Below, piece by piece: positions 33,199-44,723 of a DNA stretch of 64,000 bases. Source of the stretch: Hepsetus odoe (Eukaryota > Chordata > Actinopteri > Characiformes > Hepsetidae); the NCBI GenBank assembly GCA_017165825.1, contig CM029380.1:23365361-23429360 (forward strand), read 5' to 3'. Below the pieces are notes generated by a model that had not been told where the DNA came from, searched no databases, and worked only from the letters and a program-made list of their open reading frames with translations. Positions within the stretch are counted from its first letter, which is position 1; each line of letters opens with the position of its first letter. The position numbers and the translations under genes are program-made.

Positions 33199-34618
33199 TG
33201 ACTGCCCATTGATTGAAAATCTAATTCTAGAGGTTCTATGCAATAGTGGGCCATTTTTCTCAATAAATGCATCACTGAAAATCTGATGAACCTTTAGGTG
33301 AAAAAATAGCCACAGTTCCAAAGAATTTTCAAACGTTCATGCAGCACACTGCTTGGCCTGCAGATAGCGACGCTTCAGTGAAATCCGGCAGACGTTTTTG
33401 CACCAAACCAATCCAGTAATCCCAATGACTCGCTGTCTCCTTCACACACATCCCGCCAACTTGTTCTGTTTTTCTTGCACTCAGTTTGCTCGGTTTGACC
33501 ACACGTTGCCGAAAGCTTAGCTAAGTTAAGCATTTCGCTCCCCTCTACAGTCCAGGGAATCGGCTCTTCTGCCTCCGTGGCCGTGCTCTACGGGGCAGTG
33601 TGTAAGAGCTGCTTAGGGAGATTATGACCGATGGAGGGAGAAGTGGACGTGAATTAGAACGTGTGCCCATTTTATCACACCACGTGAGCTTTAAAAGGCC
33701 CAAAATGCACATTTAACACGATCCTGCTTTCTGTAGATTTAAGTACATTCGGAGCGTTCATTAAACAGGGCTGGAAATCCATAAACCACACTGATGCCAC
33801 TTGATACACGGCTTAAAATGAATCTTTTAGAGTGTTTGAATCTAACGGATAACTCATGAAAAAGATGAAAATAAAGCTTTGTAAAGAATGAAAGACTTGG
33901 CCTTCTAGAGCAGTTCGGCGTGGCGGACTGAATTCTCCTGGCGTGAATGTTCCCAACGCGCGTCGTTTCTCGTAAACTGCCAGGCGTCACAATGGGAGCG
34001 TTAATTTTTTCAGGCCTGACAATGAACGATTCTTCCAGACTTACGTGGATTCAGCGTGTGTGTCAGGGAAGCAGCGTCAGTCAGAGACAGTACAGTCAGC
34101 CCCTGACAGTATTACCCACAAGTGATAGATGTGCCAGCGTCTATTTTCTGTATCCAGTATCAATATATCATTGCTGTCATATCAAAACCTAATAACTCCA
34201 TGGGACTTATTTTTTTTTCGTGAGCTGCCCTTTACATTGTGACAAATGGCAAATCTACTAAGATGACTTGGGACGAAAAACCCATTAACGCGCCTTAAAA
34301 GTTCATTTAAAATAAAATCTAAAGTCTTCTACGAGGTTTACAGCAGGAACGCCACAGACAGGCGACGCGTTCAAGGATTAAGAACGGAAAAGCTAGTCGG
34401 GTGTTCTGCACAAGACAGTTCGTCAATGAACGTCCCACCAGGATCTGTGGGACAAACCCTGACGTGAGCGCTGATCAAGGTGGCAGTTAGAAAAAGTCCA
34501 AATGACTTTAAAGAGGCTTCGTTACCAAAGCGTTCACGAATGATCTGCTCCGATATTTATCTTTAAACTTAAATCTGTCCAGAACACTAAAGAAATGATC
34601 CGACTTAAGAAAGGGTTC
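33199..34618. other. unique non-coding stretch
   Basis: No gene or repeat family recognised before the gaaa run at 34619-34641. Confidence 0.5.
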
Positions 34619-34641
34619 AAAGAAAGAAAGAAAGAAAGAAA
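34619..34641 (+). repeat. (GAAA)n microsatellite
   Basis: About five to six units immediately upstream of the large gt array. Confidence 0.9.
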
Positions 34642-34665
34642 TGCTGCACTACTCAGATGGGTTTG

Positions 34666-34717
34666 AGTGTGCGTGTGTGTGTTTCTGTGTGTGTGTGTGT
34701 AGGTGTAGGTGTTTGTA

Positions 34718-34756
<39 letters not shown>

Positions 34757-34788
34757 GCTGTAGGTGTGTGTGTGTGTAGGTGTTTGTA

Positions 34789-34820
<32 letters not shown>

Positions 34821-34851
34821 GTGTAGGTGTAGGGGTGTGTGTGTGTAGCTG

Positions 34852-34882
<31 letters not shown>

Positions 34883-34943
34883 AGGTGTTTGTGGTGTAGG
34901 TGTACATGTGTGTGTGCATGTGCGTGTGTCGGTGTTTGTAGTG

Positions 34944-34992
<49 letters not shown>

Positions 34993-35054
34993 CTGTAGGG
35001 ATGTGTGTGTGTGTGTGTGTGTGTACTGTACTCTGGACTGTGTTACTCTGTATT

Positions 35055-35138
<84 letters not shown>

Positions 35139-35183
35139 GTACTCTGGACTGTGTTACTCTGTATTTATGGATGTGTGTGTGTG

Positions 35184-35215
<32 letters not shown>

Positions 35216-35282
35216 CGTGTGTAGCTGTAGGGTGTGTGTGTGTGTGTACTGTACTCTGGACTGTGTTACTCTGTATTTATGG

Positions 35283-35315
<33 letters not shown>

Positions 35316-35346
35316 GTTCTCTGGACTGTGTTACTTGTATTTATGG

Positions 35347-35390
<44 letters not shown>

Positions 35391-35480
35391 GGGTCTTCTG
35401 ACAGTTACTCTGTATTTATGGATGTGTGTGTGTGTGTGTGTGTGTACTGTTCTTCTGGATTGTGTTACTTGTATTTATGG

Positions 35481-35567
<87 letters not shown>

Positions 35568-35588
35568 GTTCTTCTGGACTGTGTTACT

Positions 35589-35650
<62 letters not shown>

Positions 35651-35682
35651 GTTCTCTGGACTGTGTTACTCTGTATTTATGG

Positions 35683-35729
<47 letters not shown>

Positions 35730-35768
35730 GTACTCTGGACTGTGTTCCTCTGTATTTATGGATGTGTG
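34666..35768 (+). repeat. 1.1 kb (TG)n array with a repeated 38 bp spacer
   Basis: The left part (34666-35020) is tg interrupted by gtaggtgt-type units. From 35020, tg runs alternate with nine related spacers beginning near 35025, 35138, 35249, 35315, 35388, 35447, 35566, 35648 and 35728. Spacers share tactgt, tctggactgtgttac and tgtatttatgg. The long Cys/Val frames across the array are repeat translations. Confidence 0.95.
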
Positions 35769-36052
35769 ATTTTTTCAGTGTTGTGTCTCATTAATATTTG
35801 ATCACTGCTGACTGCCTCTGGACGCAGGACTCGGCCTCAGCTGTTTCTGCCTCTGCTGTTTGAGGGACTGTTAAATAAAAGAAACCCTCAGACTGTGTCC
35901 ACTGGAGGTCCATGTCCCTCAGAGCAGCAGGGGAACCTGGGTAAAAACTCCAGTAAGGCTGAAAAGGAAGCCTTCTAAGCCAAACAAGACTCAAGTACCC
36001 AAAGTGTGAAGAGGGGACGTCATCTGATAAGTATAAACACACGTATCTAAAA
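35769..36052. other. unique spacer
   Basis: Nothing recognised. Confidence 0.5.
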
Positions 36053-36255
36053 GAAAGTGAAAGTGACTACCCTTGTCATTGTGAAACATGGCACAGCACA
36101 ACACAACGAAATTCAACCTCTGTGTTTCACACATGTGCAGCAGGGGGCAGCTAAAGCGCCCAGGGAGCAGTGACGGGGACGGTACCTTGCTCAAGGGTAC
36201 CTCAGGGCAACCTACTGGTGAGGGATTCGAACAACACAATCATCTAATCCTGGGC
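36053..36255 (-). mobile_element. SINE-A, head-truncated
   Basis: The tail gaaagtgaaagtgac and the body are intact. The promoter-bearing head is cut at aatcctgggc and a short cattt-free segment around the B box is altered (ggattcgaacaacac). Confidence 0.9.
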
Positions 36256-36389
36256 TACATTGGGGTTGTAAACAAACCAAAAGTGGCAACCAAATCAAAG
36301 ACAAGTGGAAAACCGGTGGGACCTTCAGTCCAGCTCCTGAAGGCCTGAACTTCTTCCAAAATATCCCTCTCCTTAACAGACTTCAGCTG

Positions 36390-36657
36390 CGGCAGCGGGA
36401 AGTGCTGCTGCGTTGAGAGGGTTGTGGGTTCGATTCCCAGCCTGGGTGGAGAGTGTTTGGGCTTCTATCAGAAGCTCTGGTTTCCATCCACAATTCAAAG
36501 ACATACAGTTAAACTGGAGATGCTAAATCGGTGTGACTCGGACTGTCCTGTGATCGGTTCGTGACCCGTCCGGGGAGTTTCTTCGCCTCCTTTTCCTACA
36601 GATGCTGGGACAAGTGCCAGCCCCCTGGTCAGGACCAGAGCTTAAGGAAATAGATGG
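36390..36657 (+). mobile_element. SINE-B, near full length
   Basis: tRNA-like head (agtgctgctgcgttgagagg, B box gggttcgattccc), then gagatgctaaatcgg, gtgacccgtccgggg, gggacaagtgccagcc and gtcaggacc. It has no tail repeat. Confidence 0.75.
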
Positions 36658-37700
36658 ATTCTAACTGCACTTATACCCAACTCTTGTCTTTCTGTTGTTT
36701 TACTAAACTGCTTATCCTTGACAGCCACCATGACTGATGGGAATCCAGTTTATTTTCTTTTCCCAATCAGTGAGCACGTGTCTGTCACCCTGTGCAGTGG
36801 AATGGTACCCTCACCCTTCGTGGAGCTGATTGTTTTGCATTTCAATACTGCTTGAAAAATACAAATCAATAAAACTGTTAATTAAAACCTCTTGCGTTCA
36901 GATTTAATTGGACCATATGGTGTAATCAGAAGCTGACGGGATGCTTCTTTTTCCTCCAGTAAACTAACACTGCATCCCAAACAGGGCCTGTACATCATTA
37001 AACTGTCCTTCAGGCAATCTAAGCGCACTCACTGGAACCATTACAACAATTTGGGACTGTGGACCACAGATATTCTCTTTTTAATCCGCAAAAAATGTAT
37101 TTTTGGCTGCACGGTCCTTTCCATTTTCCTGTATGTAGCCGTTTCCTTAAGGGAGCCACATTGTCACGTAGGCCTGCCGCTTATCTTGGGGGCAATTTCA
37201 AGTCTCCTCGTTTCTGTCACTTCACAAAAATCTGAGAAAACCTCCGAGGGGGAGAAGCTTTCATTGCAAATTCATTACCCGCTCTTGACTGAGACACGTT
37301 TTCCTGATTAACGTTCCTTTGGCACAATTGGTAGAGGACGAACGCGAGCCCTCCTGTTTTGCCCACGTTTTCTTCAGTAAAGAAGAGACAGAAGCCCTTC
37401 TTCCACGAGCAGCTCGCTTGGGCTCGGCTCAAGCGTCTCCAGCTCACAACAGCCTGCAGGAGAACTTGGCTGGAGTGGATTTGCCTTGGAGGAAAGCCAC
37501 CATGTTCTGGATCGCTGACTCTTTCTCTCCACACACACTCCCAGCCCCAGCTTCCTTACAGCTACATAAGGAGCCACTTGCCCAGCTTGCCTCCTCTTAA
37601 CAAGCTTTATAAAAACGGTAAAGGAATGGAGGATGAGTTTCCATCCAGGATACCAAATTCACTCACGGAGCAACACAAAGTCTCCTGACCACTTCAGCTT
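36658..37700. other. unique non-coding stretch
   Basis: Several overlapping frames at 37217-37688 on both strands reflect a locally stop-poor GC-rich patch. No domain recognised. Confidence 0.45.
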
Positions 37701-37972
37701 CTCTGACTGAACTATCCATCCATTATCTGCCGCTTGTCCCAAACGGGGTCACAGGGGAGTGCCGGTGTCCAACCCAGCGCACACAAGGAGAGGACGGGGG
37801 ACGCACCCTGGACAGGTCGCCAGCCCATCGAAGAGAGGAGTGGGACGGGGACGGCACCTTGCTCAAGGGTACCTTAGGGCAACCTATTGGGAAGGGGTTC
37901 GAACCCCCGATCCTCCGATCATAGGGCCAACGCCCGAACCACTAGGCCACCACTGCCCCTCTGACTGAACTA
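37701..37972 (-). mobile_element. chimeric SINE: SINE-A head fused to SINE-B tail, 14 bp target-site duplications
   Basis: The word ctctgactgaacta flanks the unit at 37701-37714 and 37959-37972 without mismatch. On the minus strand the 244 bp insert opens with a SINE-A head (gggcagtggtggcctagtgg, B box gggggttcgaacccc, gagcaaggtgccgtcccc). Near 37831-37834 it switches to the SINE-B 3' end (cgatgggctggcgacctgtcc to gggacaagcgg) and finishes in an atggatgga tail. One pair of duplications around both parts means they moved as a single RNA. Confidence 0.85.
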
Positions 37973-38574
37973 AACTGGTTAAACTCTGCTGAGCATGACA
38001 AGTCGGCCGAACGTGGCATATGTTTTGCAAAACACGTCCGTTAGCCATTCCTTCTCACTGCTCAGGGAGCTCGGGTTGCCACCTGTCCTGCTTTTTCCCA
38101 GGATCGTCCTTCTTTTTAATAGGAAGTCTCCGAAAATTGATTTTCCCTCCTGGGACCCTTAATGTCCTGGTTTTCAACAGTTAAGATCTATTTTTAACCT
38201 TTCTGTTAAATTCCCCTTTTAGAGTTCGTCCATCCTCATGAAAAAATGTTTTGTTTTCCCGCTGCTGCGGGACAGCTGACTCATGGGATATGACGTGAGG
38301 CGTAGCCGTGGCTTGTCGAGCCTTGGCGCCCACTACTGGCAGCGCTAGGTAGATGGTCAACTGGGATGAATCTGTTAAATCCTGCAGTTTAGTGAGAAGT
38401 CTGCGCTTCAGATCAAAATGTAAAGCTTTGTAGCACAGTTTAATTGAACAGAGATAGCTGGGAAACGTGGGCGAGTAATATGTATTCTTTCCAATCATCT
38501 ACGCAACGTTTCCATGGAAACGAGGTGCAATAAATAAATAAATAAATAATGATTTGTGCTGAAAATGGCGATAC
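37973..38574. other. unique non-coding stretch
   Basis: It contains a short aaat run at 38530-38549. Nothing else recognised. Confidence 0.5.
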
Positions 38575-38717
38575 TGTGGTGAAAGAGGACATATAGGTGG
38601 TCGGTGGGAAAGAGGAAGGTGCACAGGACAGGAAGAAATGGAAACGGGCCTCTAAACAGGAGCAGCTGAAAGAAGAAGTGGAGGAAGAAGAAGAAGAAGA
38701 AGAAGAAGAAGAAGAAG
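38575..38717 (+). pseudogene. LINE-R 3' end with (GAA)n tail
   Basis: gtgaaagaggacatataggtgg and aaacaggagcagctgaaagaag match the VRED codons and 3' UTR of LINE-R. It is followed by gaag/gaa repeats at 38683-38717. Confidence 0.8.
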
Positions 38718-38811
38718 CTTAAAATGGCTATACATTGGTTCCACTTTGATATGGTAAATAATGTCATTCTTATTTATTTGTTTACCTTCTGCTTACCATG
38801 GCCTGAACTCT

Positions 38812-39015
38812 CTCGTTTCTTTAAGTCATCTTCAGGAACACTTCTCCAGGCTTCTTGTAGGACGTCCCAAAGCTTTAGTTTTCCATTCTCTGTGGAGATG
38901 ATCCCACACTGCTTCTGAAACTGCTCAGGTACAAGGACTGTACTGAACATGAGAGACAAAAACACAGTCCTTCAGGAAGAGCTGGAGAACTGTTCCTCAC
39001 CAAGACATTAAACAT
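38812..39015 (-). mobile_element. MITE-T or Tc1/mariner fragment
   Basis: ttaagtcatcttcaggaacac and ttctccaggcttcttgtaggac are words of a common fish Tc1/mariner-type element. gagctggagaactgttcctca in the second half is an inverted version. No transposase frame remains. Confidence 0.55.
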
Positions 39016-39785
39016 ACAAGAAAGTGTGTATCTTTGGAAGCGAAATTAAGGAGAAAGGAGGTGGGGCTGACTGGAATGGTGGTTAATTTATGGTATTTGT
39101 TAATTTCTCACTTTTGGACATGCTTATTAATGTCGAATTCAATATTTTCCCAGTTTGAGTCACTGGGCAAAAGCAGCTCCAGAACAATGTTTGACAAAGT
39201 TAGCAGCTATAACAGAACTCAGCTCTGGCGGATCCATCATCCTGGTCTCTGCGGTTTTGGCTTATGAACTCAATGCCTATGTGAGCTCCAAGAAAACCTT
39301 CTTTTTTAGCTTCACGAGCTGACACCCTTCATGGGAGGGATGATGGAAGAGGACAATATCGCCAAAGGTGCCCCATCATCGCCGTGCAATAGTCAGGCCT
39401 AGAGGAATCCCACCTGACTGCCTGCCTGTGTTTTTATGTTTTATTCTACGTTATGTCATAGTAATTCTCCACACAGCCTACATCCACAAAATCCAATTAG
39501 AGACAAGAGGAAAACAGTAATGCTTCACAGTGAAGATCCACAGACCCAACCTGCACATTTTTCTTTTTGCAGCCAGAGCTGCAAACCTGTGATTTGCCTA
39601 CTAATGCTCGCTGAGGGACAGAATAATGTATGTCATCAGAGAAAGTGTCGTTTTTGTTGCTGATGTTGAGATTGTTTTTAAAAGTTTCAAAAATCTTGCA
39701 CAAATATTTCTTGCTAACAGTCACGTGCAGCCAAATACAAAGTGTAATAATGATTATTATAATGCGTAGCTTGTCACTTGATAAT
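39016..39785. other. unique non-coding stretch
   Basis: Nothing recognised. Confidence 0.5.
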
Positions 39786-40130
39786 GATATACAGAACTGT
39801 GCAAAAGTCTTGAGCCACTACTCGCATCTTCCAGTGAGCCAGATTTCCTTGTATTTTGAATGTGTTGTTGAGGAACGGTTCTGAAGGACCGTGTTGTTGT
39901 CTCTCATTTTCACTACAGTCTCTGAACCTGAGCAGTTCTCCAGATCTTCCTGAAGGACAGTGTTGTTGTCTCTCATTTTCAGTCCAGTCTCTGTACCTGA
40001 GCAGTTTCAGAAGCTGTGTGAGATCATCTCCGCTGAGAACAGAACAAAAGGCATCGGTTCCTCCTCTCATATTACTCTTAAAGACAGACACAGATCTACA
40101 CTGCAAATGCAACACGAGTGAATCTTCATA
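39786..40130 (+). mobile_element. MITE-T copy 3
   Basis: It starts with the clearest terminal motif, tatacagaactgtgcaaaag then tcttgagcc. The internal unit containing ctgaaggac..tgttgttgtctctcat is present twice in tandem with a period of about 68 bp. Confidence 0.65.
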
Positions 40131-40442
40131 GTAGTAAAAAACAAAGCCGTATATGGAGTTTTTGATCATGACGGTCAAGGATTCAGGTGAGCTTGGTTTT
40201 GCACTTTCTGCAGAATGAAGGTTAATACTGAATATAAATTGTATTCATTGTATAAGTCATGGGTTTAGAGCGGTATCACCCAAATAAAATGTACAAAAGT
40301 GCCTTTTATTTCACAGATTCAGATTAAAATATAACATATAATAATATTATAATATTACATTAAATTAAATTAACCTGAAAAAAAAAAGAATGTAAGACAC
40401 TAAATACTGCGCGTTCCTGGGTCTGCGATGGGGCGATCATTT
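40131..40442. other. unique AT-rich stretch
   Basis: Nothing recognised. Confidence 0.5.
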
Positions 40443-40682
40443 TGAAAGTGAAAGTGACTATCCTTGTCATTGTGAATGCACGGCACAGCCCACAGTGAAA
40501 CACAACGAAGTTACACCTCAGCATTTCACCCGCACACATACATGTGCAGCAAGGTGCAGCTACTGAAAGCGCCCGGGGAGCAGTGATGGGGACGGCACCT
40601 TGCTCAAGGGTACCTCAGGGCAATCAGCTGGTCTGGGATTCGGACCCACAATCTTCCGATCCAACTCCCCAACCACTAGGGG
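40443..40682 (-). mobile_element. SINE-A, near full length
   Basis: Tail tttgaaagtgaaagtgac, body gcccggggagcagtgatgg and B box (gggattcggaccc) are present. The last 12 or so bases of the head are missing (aaccactagggg). Confidence 0.9.
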
Positions 40683-40889
40683 CATAGTTAAACTGTGGGT
40701 GTAAAGTTTTACAGTGAATTTTACTGCGCATGTTTCCTGGGTGGAGTGGATATCGTTTCATTTGTGATAAGACTGATTATGTCGAATCTTTAATAAAAGG
40801 AATTGAATAACTGTGCTCAGCAGCGTCGTCTCTGTCTCTGTGTGTGGATGTTTGTTTTGTGAATAGGGCGCCTGCTTCGGTTTTACAAT

Positions 40890-41270
40890 TTACTGCGAGA
40901 TCATACAATTCCATGGTTCAAAACTGGGCGAGATATTGTCGCACATAAAGAGTAATAACTGACGTGTGAGTCGATTGATCAGCCCCGACATTAAGCCCAC
41001 TGTCAGGTGAAGTGAATTCAGTTGGTGTTTCCAGTATGTACTGGTAAGAACCAAAAGAATCCCAAGGAAGGGTAACCAGTGACCTGCCGAGGTCGTAGAT
41101 GCCCAAGGCTCATTGATTTTCACTGGGGAGTGAAGATTGGTCCATCTGGTCCCACAGAAGAGCTGCTACAGCAGAACTGTTCAAACAGATTCAGGCTTTG
41201 ATGTGGAGGAGTCTGAAGACACAGTGTATCCAGCTCTGTAGGCTTTTCTGCTCCTCAGTGGACTTTTTTA
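40890..41270 (+). pseudogene. Tc1/mariner-type transposase remnant
   Basis: ccagtatgtactgg, accaaaag, cccaaggctcattgat and ggtcc..cccacagaagagctgct follow the order of a common fish Tc1/mariner-type element. The codons at 41153-41185 read HRRAATAELF, a decayed start of a helix-turn-helix region. Stops break all frames. No ends were found. Confidence 0.5.
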
Positions 41271-41652
41271 AACCAGTTTGCCATTTCTGTTAATAATATG
41301 TGTTTATATTAACTTCACGTATGAAACTGAGCTAAAATGATTTAAAATGGTCCCAAACGAACGATGTTTCATTAACTAGCAAGATAATGTCTCTGGCTCG
41401 CGGTGGGTGGAAGCGATTTTTCCTCACCTCAGAGTGAACGATCACTCTTTAAAGGTCAAAAAGGTTAAAAAAGCACTTTTGAAAGCACCGTTGATTCCAA
41501 CGATCACCGGAGGATCACTGCGTTAAAGCTCCTGCGATTCGGCCAAGGGCACGCTCGATGTGCAGAATTTAATAAGAAAGATAAAAAAATACAAAAGAAA
41601 ACTTCTTCTCCTCCTAAAAATGATGGATTAAAACGACAGAGACTGCAGCTTT
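41271..41652. other. unique non-coding stretch
   Basis: Nothing recognised. Confidence 0.5.
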
Positions 41653-42313
41653 CGTCTTCTTCTTCTTCTTCTTCTTCTTCTTCTTCTTCTTCTACTTCTA
41701 TTCTACTACTACTTCTTCTTCTTCTACTTCTACTACTTCTACTACTTCTTCTTCTTCTACTTCTACTACTTCTTTTTCTTCTATTCTACTACTACTACTT
41801 CTTCTTCTTCTACTTCTACTACTTCTACTACTTCTTCATCTTCTACTTCTACTACTACTTCTTCTACTTCTACTACTTCTACTTCTATTCTACTACTTCT
41901 TTTTCTTCTTCTTCTTCTTCTACTTCTACTTCTACTTCTATTCTACTACTTGTTCTTCTTCTTCTTCTTTTTCTTCTACTTCTACTTCTACTTCTATTCT
42001 ACTACTTGTTCTTCTTCTTCTTCTACTTCTACTACTTCTTTTTCTTCTTCTTCTACTACTACTACTTCTTCTTCTTCTTCTTCTATTCTACTACTTCTAC
42101 TTCTACTACTTCTACTACTTCTACTTCTATTCTACTACTTCTTTTTCTTCTTCTTCTTCTTCTTCTTCTTCTACTTCTTCTATTCTACTACGTCTTCTTC
42201 TTCTACTTCTACTACTTCTACTACTTCTTCGTCTTCTACTTCTACTACTTCTTCTACTTCTACCTTTACTTCTACTTTTTCTTCTTCTTCCTCTTCCTCT
42301 TCTTCTTCTTCTA
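41653..42313 (+). repeat. 660 bp (TTC/TAC)n trinucleotide array
   Basis: Made almost only of ttc and tac triplets with periodic attctactac breaks about every 60-120 bp. The plus strand has virtually no G. Phe/Tyr-, Ser/Thr- or Leu-rich frames are repeat translations. Confidence 0.95.
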
Positions 42314-42818
42314 TAATAAGATGCAGCAAAGAGATTATCTTTGGTTATTCTACATCATACATGTTGCTAATTAGTTTCGGAGCAACTCTGTAAATTATGC
42401 GACGCCGGTCGTCTGGTTGATTATGAGGACTTTGCAATTAAAGCAATGCAAGTCTGAACAAACTCTGAGAAAGATTTTGTAGCACGAACGTGTCTAATCG
42501 AGAACAAGCCTCGTTACTGACATCTTTATAAAGAAAATAATTTACACTGAATATTAATCTGCGTGATTTAAACCAGAACTAATTTTGTTCTGTTTTTTCT
42601 TTTTTAAAAAAAAAAGGAATATTTTAAAATGTCCATAATAAACAAAATTGTGTTCATGTTTCAAACAGCGTACTGTACTAAAGCCGACTGAAAAACTCTC
42701 CTTCAACCTGCTTCCCTCCAGCAATGTAGAGCCAGTGGAGATGTGAAAGGGGATTCTGTTGCTTAGTTTCTTTATTTTAAAGGTGTGGACAGAAGATATA
42801 TCAGACTGTACACACTTC
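42314..42818. other. unique AT-rich stretch
   Basis: Nothing recognised. Confidence 0.5.
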
Positions 42819-42955
42819 ACATTCACACTGGATTAAAATCACTCCAAAGTCATTAAACTGAAAATTACACACTGCAGATTCATACTGGATTAAAATCCCT
42901 CCACAGTTATAATGGAGAAGGTAGACATTGCAGATTCATACTGGATTTAAAGCAC
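42819..42955 (+). repeat. about 56 bp tandem repeat, roughly 2.5 copies
   Basis: attcacactggattaaaatc (42821) recurs as attcatactggattaaaatc (42878) and attcatactggatttaaa (42933), giving spacings of 57 and 55 bp. Confidence 0.75.
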
Positions 42956-43329
42956 ATCTCTCATTGCTAAAGATTTTGTAACGCTTGCTCAGATAAAAGT
43001 AATCCAGCTTGATTAGGGTTTTTGAGCTTGCTGGGGGCAGTGCTGCAGTCTCGCATGATCTGCCACGTATTGGCAAGCCTTGTGTTTTCTGTGTGTTGAT
43101 CAAAGTCGTCTGACGGTTCATTATTTTGAGCTTATGGATTTGCATGTGATAACGTTTTCTGTGTTTACCGCTGAGTTCGAAGCTTTCTGGATCATTCCCA
43201 GTAAACACACTTTGCACAGGGATCCCACACCCATAACTCACACTCGCTACATCAGAGTCCAAGGGGTTAATCTGCAAAATAAACACCCCTGAGTGTATCT
43301 TCTTGGTTCAGACAAAAGCCAAAGAGTGA
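42956..43329. other. unique non-coding stretch
   Basis: Nothing recognised. Confidence 0.5.
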
Positions 43330-43690
43330 GATGGATGGATGGACGGATGGATGGAGGGATGGATGGATGGAAGGATGGAAGGATGGACAGATGTATGAAT
43401 GGACAGAAGAAGGGAAGGATGGACAGATGGATGGAAGGATGGACAAACAAATGGATGGATGGACAGAAAAATGGATGAATGTATGTATGGATTGATGGAT
43501 GGATAGATGGATGGATGGAAGGACTGATGGAAGAATGGACAGATGTATGGATGGACAGAAGAAGGGAAGGATGGACAGATGGATGGAAGGATGGACGAAC
43601 AAATGGATGGATGGACAGAAAGATGGATGAACAGCTGTATGGATGGATGGATGGATGGAAGGATGGACAGACGGATGAATAGATGGAACG
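43330..43690 (+). repeat. (GGAT)n-type array with 152 bp higher-order unit
   Basis: ggat/ggac tetranucleotides. A longer block including ggacagatgtat..gacagaagaagggaagg recurs from 43385 to 43537, a shift of 152 bp. C is scarce on the plus strand. Confidence 0.9.
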
Positions 43691-43691
43691 A

Positions 43692-43912
43692 TGGACTAGG
43701 TCCCAGGATCGGAAAGTCGTGAGTTAAATTCTAGACCACTAGGTAGCCCTGAGATACCCTTGAGCAAGGTACTGTCCCCATCACTGCTTGCCTGGTGATA
43801 GATATGGTTGCCCCCTGCTGGACAGTGTGCGTGTTAAATACAGAGAATTGAATTGGTCATGGTTCACTGCGTGCTGTGTTTCACCATTACGGATAGTCAC
43901 TTTCACTTTCAC
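43692..43912 (+). mobile_element. SINE-A, head replaced by ggat array
   Basis: It begins abruptly at ggactaggtcccagg, directly after the tetranucleotide array, and continues to the full tail cactttcactttcac. The first 25 or so head bases are gone. Confidence 0.9.
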
Positions 43913-44550
43913 TACTCACCATTCAGTGTGATTACAAGCACAAGAATTTCGCAAACCTTCTCAGTCGTAAGGTGTTGGGAACTCAGTCTTCCCGTCACCC
44001 TTTACCAGCGTGACTGAGGAGAGAATAAAGTGACTGAAAAATAAAGATGGAAACAAGGTCAAAGCAGTTTCATTCACTTTAGCTGATGGTTGTAGACTTT
44101 GACAGGGAATCGAAAAAGACAAAAACAGTCATACAGAAACTTTCTTAATAAATGTGCAAAAAAATAAAATTAAGTTCAAAGTTTTGGGCTTAATCATGTC
44201 ATTATTAGGAAGCTTTTTAACGAGTGTGAAGCAGTTTTTAGTTTAACGAGCAGTTAAAATAGTGCAAGATGTGGCGGCGCATGAGCCAGATTTAGAATTT
44301 TTTTTTAAAACTTCAAAGCTAACTAGACAAGTGTGATAATGAGGACATGGAGAGGGGATTTATTTTTCAGACTCATCTAGGAGGTGAAATGTCCATCCAA
44401 CATGCAGGGACCTGAAGACTTAAGCAAGAGCCTTTTCATCACAGATAGTGGTGCCAAAAATGAACCCGGCGGGGTGCGCTGAGATAAAATAGAAAGATGC
44501 CTGACAGAATTAGCAAAAACACGGCAGAGAAACTTTCTCTGCACTCTAAC
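43913..44550. other. unique AT-rich stretch
   Basis: Nothing recognised. Confidence 0.5.
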
Positions 44551-44721
44551 AGGAAGTGAAGTGATCGTCTGTGAACCACGACGAAATGCATCCTCTGCAC
44601 TGAACCCACACACACCGTCCAGCAGAGGGCAGTCATGTCCAGCACCCGGGAAGCAGTGATGGGAATTGTACCTTGCTAAAGAGTACCTCAGGGCAACCTA
44701 CAGGTCTGGGAGTGGAACCCA
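44551..44721 (-). mobile_element. SINE-A, head-truncated
   Basis: From aggaagtgaagtgatcg to gggagtggaaccca. The rest of the tRNA-like head is missing and a MITE-type element begins two or three bases later. Confidence 0.85.
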
Positions 44722-44723
44722 TA

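Noticed and set aside
35020..35768. Repeat-spacer pattern resembling CRISPR
   Set aside because: Here the so-called spacers are the conserved part and the tg runs vary. It is a compound microsatellite.
34793..35801. Very long Cys/Val frames (up to 288 codons)
   Set aside because: They are translations of tg dinucleotide repeats. Two or more frames are open at once and none has a non-repetitive part.
41950..42393. Phe/Tyr, Ser/Thr frames
   Set aside because: They are ttc/tac-array translations.
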